Positions 43,430 through 53,560 of a stretch of DNA of 64,000 bases are shown piece by piece. A program made the position numbers and the translations under genes. The stretch comes from Agapanthus africanus (Eukaryota > Streptophyta > Magnoliopsida > Asparagales > Amaryllidaceae), in NCBI GenBank assembly GCA_030015575.1, contig CM057339.1, positions 778,612,809 to 778,676,808 on the forward strand, written 5' to 3'. Numbering within the stretch: the first letter of the stretch is position 1; every line of letters begins with the position of its first letter. The notes below the pieces were generated by a model that saw only the letters and a list, made by a program, of their open reading frames with translations, had not been told where the DNA came from and did not search any database.

Positions 43430-44745
43430 TGCTTTTGACGTATGTCTGCTACATATTACAGGTTACAGGTTCTTGGATCTAAAACAGTGAAAAAGATAAA
43501 AAGCGATGCAAAAGTGGGACTTTGACCAACAAACAGAAGGACCTTGATCAAGCCTACACAAAAGATCAGTTTACAGAGTACTAAGACAGCGCAAGATCAA
43601 AGATTATAAAGCGAACGGTTAAAAGTCCACTGCAATTGTTCACTGAAGATCTGGAAGAGAACGAGAAACCAATCTGAGGAAAGAACCAAAGATACAGGAA
43701 GCCCAAAACCATCATAGCCACCACAGGAATTTTCAAGGCCCAATCACATCTTTTGGCCGCGAAACCGCGGCCAAACTAGGCCTCGGGCCGCGGTTCCGCG
43801 GCCGTATGAAGCCCTTGTTGTTGAGAAATTTTACCTAAAACTTGTGGCGGCTTTGACTAGTCAACCTAGGGTATTTTGGTAAATGTAGACGTGCGAATCA
43901 ATTGTAACCTAGGGTTTCCTATCCTCTATAAATAGGAACTCTAAATCATTGTATTAGTTATGCCTCCATATGCCTCTTTTTATGAATAAAATTTAGAATT
44001 CTTTTGGAGAGCATCGGTGCCTCTTTTCATTTCATGAATTCAGATCTGACAACCCTGCGTTGATGTTTGGAGAGAGCCATCTGTAAAGTAAGTAGATTTA
44101 TTTAATTGCCCTAGTTTAGATTCAATTCTTGCCCTAGGTAATTTCAATTCCTGCCCTAGATAAATGTCTTTCAATTCCCTAATGAGCGAGTAGTCTCCTC
44201 GCTTGTTAGGGTTAGCTTTGGGGAAGGCTTTTGAGAAATGAGATCTCTCATCCCTTTCTTGCCCGTTATATATTTTTCATAGGACTCCATGCATACATGC
44301 GCATACCGCTCCCTACGGCACCCTATCTCTCAAGGTAGCGGTGATACCGTAGTATAAAGGCCCGGTTGTGATGTTTTCCATGAAGGTTAGGGTAATGATT
44401 GATAAAGGAAGGACAAGAAACTAGAGGAAGAAAACATCTTCCCGATGATTCTAATCCCTTTTGTTAATAATTACCATAACTCCTACTAGATCCTAACATG
44501 GGTGTAGAAAGCGTTGAGATTTATAGACTTTCCAAACTTAACCTAAACCTAACCCTAGCAAGACTTAGATATAGATTAATTTAGTTTTTTAGATTTAATA
44601 ATCAATCCGGCTCCCATCGGAATTAACTCGTTAGAGCGATTAGGAAATTCACAAAATCCCTGTGGACCGACCCGTACTCACCGGCTAGCTGCAAAGCGAC
44701 GCCGTTCTTGATTGCAGTTATTAGATATTTTTGAGATAAATCACC
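43430..44745 (+). other. Unique segment in E3, possible LTR fragment of another element
   Basis: Carries two strong GC hairpins (43753-43774 and 43786-43803), a TATA-like 'TCTATAAATAGG' (about 43924), 'ATGAATAAAA' downstream, and near its end 'AATCCCTGTGGACCGACCCG'. This arrangement resembles the U3-R-U5/leader of an Athila/Tat-type LTR. No terminal repeats or target duplication were found, so it may be a captured fragment. No protein-coding frame. Confidence 0.4.
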
Positions 44746-44748
44746 GCT

Positions 44749-46060
44749 CTTCGGAATGATGCTCCGATCCTTGAAATCATGCTCCGCTCTTCGGAATGAT
44801 GCTCCGATTCCTGGAATCATGCTCCGCCCTCCGGAATGATGCTCCGATCTTTGGAATCATGCTCCGCGCTTCGGAAAGATGCTCCGATATCTTGGAATCA
44901 TGCTCCGCCCTTCGGAATGATGCTCCGATCCCTGGAATCATGCTCCGCTCTTCGGAATGATGCTCCGACCTCGTGGAATCATGCTCCGCTCTTTGGAATG
45001 ATGCTCCGATCTCTGGAATCATGCTCCGCTCTTCGGAATGATGCTCCGACCCTTTGGAATCATGCTCCGCTCTTTGAAATGATGCTCCGATCTCTGGAAT
45101 AATGCTCCGCTCTTCAGAATGATGCTCCGATCCCTGGAATCATGCTCCGCTCTTCGGACTGATGCTCCGACCCTTTAGAATCATGCTCCGCCCTTCGGAA
45201 TGATGCTCCGATCCTTGGAACTATGCTCCGCTCTTCGAAATGATGCTCCGATCCTTGGAATGATGCTCCGCTTCGGAATGATGCTCCGATCCCCTGGAAT
45301 CATGCTTCGCTCTTCGGAATGATGCTCCGATCCCTGGAATGATGCTCCGCTTCGGAATGATGCTCCGATCCCTGGAATGATGCTCCGCTTCGGAATGATG
45401 CTCTGATCGCTAGAATAATGCTCTGCTCTTCGGAATGATGCTCCGATCCCCTGGAATCATGCTCCGCTCTTCGGAATGATGCTCCGATCCCTGGAATGAT
45501 GCTCCGCTTCGGAATGATGCTCCGATCCCTGGAATGATGCTCTGCTTCGGAATGATGCTCCGATCCCTTGGAATCATGCTCCGCTCGTCGGAATGATGCT
45601 CCGATCCCTGGAATCATGCTCCGCTTCGGAATGATGCACCGATCCCTGGAATGATGCTCCGCTTCGGAATGATGCTCCGATCCCTGGAATGATGCTCCGC
45701 TCTTCGGAATGATGCTCCGATCCCTGGAATCATGCTCCGATCCCTGGAATCATGCTCCGCTCTTCGGAATGATGCTCCAACCCTTTGGAATCATGCTCCG
45801 TGCTTCGGAATGATGCTCCGATATCTGGAATGATGCTCCGCTCTTCGGAATGATGCTCCGATCCCTGGAATCATGCTCCGCTCTTCGGAATGATGCTCCG
45901 ACCCCTTCGGAATAATGCTCTGATCCTTGGAATTATGCTCCGCGCTTCGGAATGATGCTCCGATCTTCTCCGATCCTTGGAATTATGCTCCGCGAATCAG
46001 AATGATGCTCCGATCCCCGGGAATCATGCTCCCCGGGATAATGCTCCGCCCCCGGAATGA
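44749..46060. repeat. About 20/40-bp satellite 'GGAATSATGCTCCG' in E3
   Basis: More than 60 monomers of about 20 bp, mostly in alternating pairs (one ending CGATCC, the next CGCTCTTCGG), giving a unit of about 40 bp. Indels change the phase several times. Located just upstream of the E3 polypurine tract, the same relative place as the 131-bp array in T1. The ORFs on both strands are repeat artefacts. Confidence 0.95.
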
Positions 46061-46135
46061 TGTTCCACCTCGAAGTTCAGCTTCAAGATCCATCAATTTC
46101 ATGCACACAACTCAAATGTGCGGTGTGCATTTATT

Positions 46136-46149
46136 GATGGGGGGCACGT
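46136..46149 (+). other. E3 polypurine tract
   Basis: GATGGGGGGCACGT lies immediately before the 3' LTR and would prime plus-strand synthesis. Confidence 0.75.
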
Positions 46150-47729
46150 TGTTGGGGTCAAAATTTGCACCCCCGGTTGACCGAGTCAAAGTCAAGGTCA
46201 ACCCCAAGCCAGGTGGGCCCAAACCCAGGTCAAGCGGGTCCATGCCCAAGTCGAGCCCGCGACCAGCCTCCTCCATGCCAAAATATAGATCATGTAATAA
46301 ATAATTTTTATGTAATTTTTTATGCATGAATGTATGCAAAATGGGCATAAAGCCAAATTTTTGTAAAGCCCATGGCTTTGTGGAAAAAGAAATGGCACAT
46401 GAGCCATGGGATGGGCAAATGCCATTTTGTAAAGCCCAAGGGGCTATATGTAAATATGTAAGCCTATATAAGGCAACATGATGATGAATAAAGTAATAAC
46501 ACCTTTTCATTCCCTCAAAAAACTAGGGTTTATGCCTCCACTCTCTCTTTTTCAAGTTCTTTCTCTTCCTTTTCATTTTCCAAATAAATCAAGAGCTTAG
46601 CTCTTTTTTTTTTAAAACTAAACAAAGTTTTACCATAAATCCACCTCCCAAGACTCCGTCAAGAGAGAAAAAAGGGTCTCTTTTTTTATCATCCAAGATC
46701 TAGATCTTGGAGTTTCAAGAGAACCCATTTTGGGTTTCTTCTCAAAGGAGAAAGGAGAAAATCTTTTGGAGTTCAACTCCACAAATAAAATTCTTTTGGA
46801 GTTCAACTCCACCACCAGGAAAATTATTTTGGAGTTTAACTCCACTACAAAAATTCTTTTGGAGTTTAACTCCACAGTAAAAATCTTTTTTTTTGGAGTT
46901 TAACTACATATTAAATCTTTTTAGGAGTTTAACTCCATATAAAATTCTTTCGGAGTTTAACTCCGCATTTAAAAAATCTTTTGGAGTTCAACTCCACAAA
47001 TAAAATTCCTTTGGAGTTCAACTCCACAAATAAAATTCATTTGGAGTTTAACTCCACTACAGAAATTCTTTTGGAGTTTAACTCCACAAAAAAATACTTT
47101 TTTTGGGGGAGTCTAACTCCACATTATATTTTTTTAGCCATATAAAAAAATTTGGAGTTGAACTCCACGTTAAAAAAATAAATAAATAAAATAAAAATAT
47201 AATAAAATAAAAATCTGGAGCCCTTTCTGCTCCCAGCATGTGAGGGGTCACATGCTAGCATGTGACTCCCCCTTAGCATGTGAGGGGTCACATGCTAGCA
47301 TGTGACCCTCCATGTCACAAGCTATCATGTGACCCCCCTTACATGAGTGGTCACATGCTAACATGTGACCCTCCATGTCACATGCTAGCATGTGACCCCC
47401 CCCCCCCCCACATGAGGGGTCACATGCTAACATGTGACCCTACCTTTTAAAAAAAAAATCTCTTTTCTTCTTTTATCCTTCTTTTTTTATTTAAAATAAA
47501 TATTAAATAAATTATAAATAATATTTAAAAATTAAAATAAAAAACATAATTATTTTCTTTTCTTCTTTCTTTTCTTTATTTAATCCCTTTTTTTATTTAA
47601 AAAAAATAAAATAAATATTAAATAAATAAAAATAAATTATAAATAATATTTTAAAATTAAAAAAATAATAATAAATTAAAAAAATTCTCTAAATATTTAT
47701 TTACTTATTTATTTTTGTTTTTATATATA

Positions 47730-47796
<67 letters not shown>

Positions 47797-48088
47797 CAGA
47801 ATATATATATATGTATATATCTCTTTTTACAAGTGGAACAAAACAATAAAAATACACACACACCAACGCATTGCATATTGAGTTCGCATGACCAGTTTAA
47901 CCGTCAATCGGAGGTTCTTTCGCTCCAAATGCGAGGGGTAATTAGCGGCAGCTTAGTCCGCGGCTGCCGGAGATTTGGATCTCCACAATCAATAAACCCT
48001 AGACTACCCTAGGCAGGGAGAATCTGTAATGCGCCTGACAAGCGCGCGCGTATTCCCATCTCAATGGGGTGACGAAAAACACCCTACA
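46150..48088 (+). repeat. E3 3' LTR (1939 bp)
   Basis: Pairs with 38403-40411. TATA box at 46465, hairpin array at 46769-47168, palindromes at 47235-47440, a poly-C run at about 47399, and (TA)n at 47733-47788. It is followed by the TGGGG target copy (48089-48093). Confidence 0.93.
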
Positions 48089-49245
48089 TGGGGGATACCG
48101 ACCGGAGTTTTGTACGGCCATGCTATGTGGATTGCGAGTGTTGGACACTCAGGTTCCATGAGATGTACAGACATGACATCAGGGTCAGTCCTGGTGACGG
48201 CGCCTGAGAGATGAGTATTTACGTGTCGATGCTGGACATTAGTTTTCATGATGTTTTCGGGTGTCGATGTTGGACACTCAGGTTCCATGAGGCTTACAGG
48301 ATATGAGGGCCAATCTGAGGATGCGGTGCCTGAGATATTGGGATTTGGATGTGTCGTTGATGGACACTAGTTTCTCTACGATGAGGATTCTGTGTTGATG
48401 ATATGTTTTACCACATACTCAGCATTTATTGATATGCATTGCTTCATGTTTTTAGTAGTACCTTTCATGATTATTGCATATACATATTGCCATATTATAC
48501 TATCAGTTGCATGTGATAGATTATCGTATTACATGCATACCTGTGATTACCTGCATGATGTTATTTACTATTCATGAGTTAGCAACTCACACCCGTTGTG
48601 CCACAGTATTTTACAGGTTGTCCTTCAGAGAGTAGCAGCGGCAGGGCTTCTTCTTATCGTATCATCTTTTGCAGCGGATACCGCTACAGCTGACTGTGAG
48701 CAGTTTTACTATAGGTGGGTTTTGCGGTTATCCGATGATGCTCATTGTATATCTCATTGTATCTAGTACTCTCCATCTACTACTTCATGTATTGACTTAA
48801 AGACAAGATGTGAGGATGATGTTGTATATTTTGTGACTTGGGTGTCGTGCTCGTGTGAGCCGGCCTTTTATGCAGCTTTATCTTTTATGATGTTTTCACT
48901 TTATATCGTCCATTTTCTTCGCTACGGCGTCGTATATCTATTGTGGTGGTTGTTTCCGCCTTTGGGCGTGGATTTGCTCCCGTTGGGGATACTTTATTTA
49001 TATCTTTTGTTTGTACCCTTTTTGGGGATAGTTTTTACAAAGGAGGTGCTGTCAAATTTTAAAGAAAGTAAATTTGGACTTTAAAGAATTTTACTTAAGA
49101 TTCCTAAAGGCTTTTAATAATGTTCTTATCACTTACTACTTTTGATGGTTTAGATTGCTGGGTTTTCGGCTTACTTAAATTATGTTACGCCTGTAGACGA
49201 TACATGGTTTAAGGGCCGTCACGTGCCAAATTTTGGGTCGTGACA
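48089..49245 (+). repeat. Chromovirus 5' LTR, part 3
   Basis: Final part of the split LTR, matching about 56208-57376. It has 'gtgtcgatgctggacac' repeats (48130-48370) and the terminal GGGTCGTGACA. An ORF at 48833-49084 is preserved in the 3' LTR (56966-57217, 83 codons, hydrophobic). Two LTR copies of one young element share it simply by descent, so it is not called as a gene. Confidence 0.93.
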
Positions 49246-49249
49246 AAGT

Positions 49250-49262
49250 TGGTATTAGAGCA
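49250..49262 (+). other. Chromovirus primer-binding site
   Basis: TGGTATTAGAGCA is one transition from the usual TGGTATCAGAGCA of tRNA-iMet-primed elements. It starts five bases after the LTR end. Confidence 0.85.
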
Positions 49263-49481
49263 CTAGGTTTTACCTTTCGGAGTGTAGGATGACCTTGGTA
49301 TGATGGAGTAGGTAGCTTAAGCAGAGTGATGTAGCGTGTGTATGTCCGCGACATACTTACGACACGGTACTCCGCCTAAGTGACCTTAGTACTTATTGCT
49401 TGAAATTCCTTCCATGATTATATACATCCTTGTGATTCGATTTCCGTGTTCTTATCGAAGCATGTTCCATTTCTAGCCATT

Positions 49482-50183
49482 ATGCCGCCGAAGACTACGA
49501 AGGCTCAGAGAGAGGCAGCGAGAGCCGAGCTCAGAGTTGGCTCGTTTGAAACGAGAAGTGACCGGGACGGTACGTTCGCTGTACATGAGAAGATTGATCC
49601 GCCTTCGATAGATCGTATCGCTAGGCTTGAGGCAGAGATGCAATATTTGCGTCAGATGATAGGATCGTTGGTTGACGCCAGTCGAGCGCAGCGACAGGAG
49701 GTTGCCACCCCTGTTACCCAGTTATTCCTTTCTATCAGCACACATCATTGTGTCACGTATACCGCAGCAATGGACGCAGCCCTACTAGATGAGGAGCGTC
49801 TTTCCAAGACTATGGAAGTTCCGGAACCGAGGAGGACTCGTACAGGTGTATCAGCCCAGAGACAGATGTTTAGACGCCGCGACAGATTTCGTTCAGGTCG
49901 CGGGAGTAGCAGAGTCTTGGGACGAGGTCAGTTGTTTAGCTCTTATCCCCAGGAGGGTCAGCAGCCATCGTATGAATGCTTCTGGTGTGGGAGTTTCCAT
50001 CACCTCATCAGAAATTGTTCCATGGTACGCCAGAGGAGAGCAGCCTTACCATATGTTACCCTACCACCTTCACCTCAGGGAGAGTCGCCTTTTGCGCCTG
50101 TTGTTAATCCACGTCAGACTTATGTTCAGAGAGGTTGTGGTCGTGGAGTGTTTGTTCAGAGAGAACAGGATGGCAGAGGATGA
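49482..50183 (+). pseudogene. gag: Chromovirus Gag, internally deleted
   Basis: Starts MPPKTTKAQREAARAE and keeps an N-terminal coiled-coil-like part (RLEAEMQYLRQMIGSL), a basic RG-rich stretch (RDRFRSGRGSSRV) and one CCHC knuckle (CFWCGSFHHLIRNC). At 233 codons it is short for the clade. The capsid domain expected between the coiled-coil part and the basic stretch seems missing, with the join near 49740-49780. Frame open to TGA at 50181-50183. Probably non-functional. Confidence 0.8.
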
Positions 50184-53100
50184 GGACAGCCTGTTGCAGG
50201 TAGAGAACAGGCACGAGCTTTTGCTTTGACTCATCGGGACGTGCGGGCGTCCAATGCAAAGTTTCAGGTATTCTTTTCGTATGTTCTTTTGATGCGCATG
50301 TTTGTTTAATTCGGGATCTATGCACTCGTTTGTTCTACACACTTCGTGCCGAGGTTGGGCCAAGAGTTGTGTTTGCTAGATCAGCCGTTTGTTGTGTTTA
50401 CTCCTGTCAGCGATTCTTTTATTGCGCGACACGTGTTTCAGTCATGTGCCAATCGGATATGATATAGAGATTTGTCCGTCGATTTGATCCTTCTAGATAT
50501 GTTGGACTTTGACGTTCTCCTGGGCATGGACTGGTTAGCTACGTGCTATGCGTCTGTAGACTGCCGTGAGAAGATAGTCAGGTTTTGTTTTCCCGCCGAG
50601 TCAGTTCCTGTTGTGCATGGGGACCATGGTGCCGCCCTTCACAGCTTGATTTCATCCTTTTACGCTAGTCGGCTTTTGAGGAGAGGATGTCGAGAATTCT
50701 TGGCTTTCATTCATGATACCGGAGCCACAGTAGATTCGTTGGACCGGGTTCCTATCGTGCGAGAGTTTTCCGACGTTGTTCCAGATGAGCCGGTAGAGCT
50801 TAGGGAGCTTAAGGATCAGCTGCGAGAGTTGCTTGTTGGGGGACTTGTATGTCCAAGTGTTTTGCTTTGGGGAGCTCCTGTTATGTTCGTCAAGAAGAAA
50901 GACGGCGGTTGAGGTTGTGTATTGATTGATTGTCAAGTGAACCGAGTTACAGTGCGGAATAGGTATCCTTTACCTCGCATTAGCGATTTTTTTGATCAGC
51001 TCCAGGGTGCGGGACATTTTTCTAAGTTTGTTTTGGGATCAGGTCATCATTAGTTGCGGGTTCGGAATGATAACATTCTGAAGACTTCTTTTTGTCCGCG
51101 TTATGGGCATTATGAGTTTTTGGTGGTGTCGTTGGACTCACCAATGCCCTAGCAGCATTCATGGATGTGATGAACCAGATTTTTCAGGCCATTCCTCGAC
51201 CAGTTTATTATTGTGTTATTGATGACATTCTGGTATATTTCCAAGAGTCGAGAGGAACATGAGCAGCACTTGAGGATGACTTTGCAGACTTTGAGAGAGC
51301 ACCGGCTGTTTGCTAAATTCTCGAAGTGTTCCTTCTGGCTTGATTGTGTTGACTTCCTAGGTCATGTGGTTACGGGAGATGGTATTTGTATGGACCCAAG
51401 AAAGATCGAGGCCGTACAGCTTTGGCCCAGACCTGTATCAGTGACAGAGGTCCACAGCTTTTGGGCTTAGCCGGTTTTTACCGCCGTTTCGTGAAAGGTT
51501 TCTTGTGTATCGCTACACCGTTGACCGAACTGACCAGGAAGGGGGTTTCTTTCTTAGACTGAGGCATGCGAGTGGAGTTTTCAGCAGTTGAACATTCGGT
51601 TGACGACTGTACCAGTTCTATCTTTGCCTTCTGGATCGGACGACTTTGTCATTTACTGTGATGTTTTACGAGTGGGGATCGATTGTGTATTGATGCAGCA
51701 TGATAGAGTTATCGCTTATGCTTCCCGACAATTGAAGAAGCACGAGCAGGATTATCCCACTCATGATCTTAAGATGGCCGCGGTGATCTTACGCTGAAGA
51801 TTTGGAGGCACTACTTGTACGGAGAGTCATGTCAGATTTTCACAGACCACCAGAGCTTAATCTTCCTGCAACGGGATCTGAGTTTGAGATAGCACCGTTG
51901 GATGGAGCTTGTGAAGGATTATGATTGTGAGATCCTTTATTGCCCGGGGCAAAGCGATTGTGGTAGCTGATGCTTTGAGTCATAGGCCCGGAGGTTAGCT
52001 TGTCCCAGATGAGCGCAGTTCAGATACAGTCTTCTGCAGATTTACAGTTCTTGTGCGACAGCTGAGTACAGTTTAAGTTCACCTCCACTGGGGAACAGCT
52101 TGCTCATGTCCGCGCCCGTCCACTTCTACTTAATCGTTTTCGTGAGGAACAGCCCGCCGATGCTCGTTTGTCTGAGATTCTTGAGCATGTTCGGCAGGGT
52201 AAAGATTCGGAGTTCTTGATTTATGACCAGGGTGTGCTACGTTTAGGGACTCATTGGTGTGTACCTGATACTGATGTGTAGAGATGCGAGGTTCTAGAGC
52301 AGGCACATCAGTCAGCTTTCAGTGTTCACCCAAGTGCCACCAAGATATAACATGACTTGAGAAATAGTTACGGGTGGGCAGGGATGAAGAGTGAAGTTTC
52401 AGATTTCGTTTTAAAGTGCTTGACTTGTCAGCGAGTTAAGGTTGAGCATTTGAGACAGCCAGGAGAGTTGCAATCTTTAACCATTCCGGAGTGGGAATGG
52501 GAGCAGATCTCCATGAATTGCGTTATGGGTCTACCCAGGTCTAGTCAAGGGTATGACTCCATTTGGGTGATTGTTGTCCGGTTATGCTCAGTATGCTCAG
52601 TTTGCTCAGTTGTTCTTCGATAAGTTGTGCATTTGCATGGAGTTCCCTCATGCATTGTATCCAATAGAGGTATCCGGTTATTAGCTGTCTTTGGCAGAAG
52701 CTTCAGGAAGCCTTGGGTACCTGGTTGAGCTTTAGCACAGCTTTCCATCCGTAGGCCGATGGTCAGTCAGAGCGGACTATACAGACTCTGGAAGATATGC
52801 TTTGTGTATGCGTGCTTAAGTTTATTGGCAGTTGGGATCGTCACTTGCCATTGATAGAATTCTCCTACAATAACAATTATCAAGAGTTGATTCAGATAGC
52901 AACCTTTTTAGGCTTGTATCGTAGATTGTGTCGATCGCCAGTCTGTTTGACTGACTCCGCGAGAGCAGGATTTTTAGACCCCGGCTAATCAAGAGACTTC
53001 AGAGATGATCCAGTTGATTCAGGACAGGATGAGAGCAGCCCAGTGCAGACAGGAGTCTTATGCCGACCGTCGTTGTCACAGACTTGAGTTCGCAGTGGGA

Positions 53101-53516
53101 GATCATGTATTCCTATGGATTTTTCTGATGAAATGACGTGTTGAGTTTTGGGAAGCTTAGTCCCAGATTGTAGGTCCTATTGAGATCCTTGAAGCGAGTT
53201 AGTTCCGTTGCCTATCGTTTGGCACTTCCGTCCAGATTTCCGGATGTTCACCCCGTATTTCCTTGTGTCAATACTTCGCAATTACCTTCATGACCCATCT
53301 CACATGATTTAGCACCAGACCATTCAATTAGGACACGATCTTTTGTTCACCAGCAGTCGATAGTTATAGTGGATCGGCGGGTGGAGAAACTTCAGTCAAA
53401 GGTCTTGCCATATGTGGAGGTTCTTTGGCGTAGCCCGTCTAGTGAGAAGATCACTTGGGAGGCTGCGAGCGAGATGCGGAAGAATTTCCCTCATCTCTTC
53501 GAAGGTACGCGTAGAT
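50184..53516 (+). pseudogene. pol: Chromovirus Pol with chromodomain remnant (Tekay-like)
   Basis: Domains in order, in shifting frames: protease (NSGSMHSFVL, about 50317; the catalytic Asp appears changed to Asn), protease end/linker (LLGMDWLATCYASVDC), RT start ([23 protein letters not shown]), RT end (FAKFSKCSFW, FLGHVVTGDGI), RNase H ([20 protein letters not shown]), integrase (FVLKCLTCQRVK, WEQISMNCVMGLP, WDRHLPLIEFSYNN) and a chromodomain-like end (VEVLWRSPSSEKITWEAAS, about 53420-53480). The RT N-terminus lacks the usual segment before ELKDQLRELL. Many stops and frameshifts. Chromodomains target integration to heterochromatin. Confidence 0.85.
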
Positions 53517-53548
53517 AAAATTTTAAATTCGGGGAACGAATTTCTTTA

Positions 53549-53560
53549 AGGGGGGAAGAT
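53549..53560 (+). other. Chromovirus polypurine tract
   Basis: AGGGGGGAAGAT directly precedes the 3' LTR. Confidence 0.9.

Larger units (their letters stand above)
38403..48088 (+). mobile_element. E3: coding-less Tat-type large retrotransposon derivative
   Basis: This 9,686-bp element has LTRs TGTTGGGGTCAAAATTTGC...CACCCTACA and a perfect TGGGG duplication (38398-38402 and 48089-48093). The primer motif TGGCATGCCCGGTGGGACC matches T1's. The internal region (40412-46149) has no gag or pol. It has hairpin cassettes, 'gccgaaatgat' repeats and tandem arrays shared with T1 and T2, so it is a LARD-like non-autonomous relative. Insertion into the chromovirus 5' LTR is proven by colinearity with 56195-56220 of the 3' LTR. 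Confidence 0.93.

Noticed and set aside
44777-45617. Repeat-rich ORFs in the GGAATSATGCTCCG satellite
   Set aside because: Satellite read-through in both directions, with no domain.
363-46060. CRISPR-like arrays
   Set aside because: Tandem units have no unique spacers, no cas genes are present, and the context is eukaryotic.
48833-49084. 83-codon hydrophobic ORF preserved in both chromovirus LTRs (also 56966-57217)
   Set aside because: Both copies descend from one recent insertion, so preservation gives no evidence of selection.
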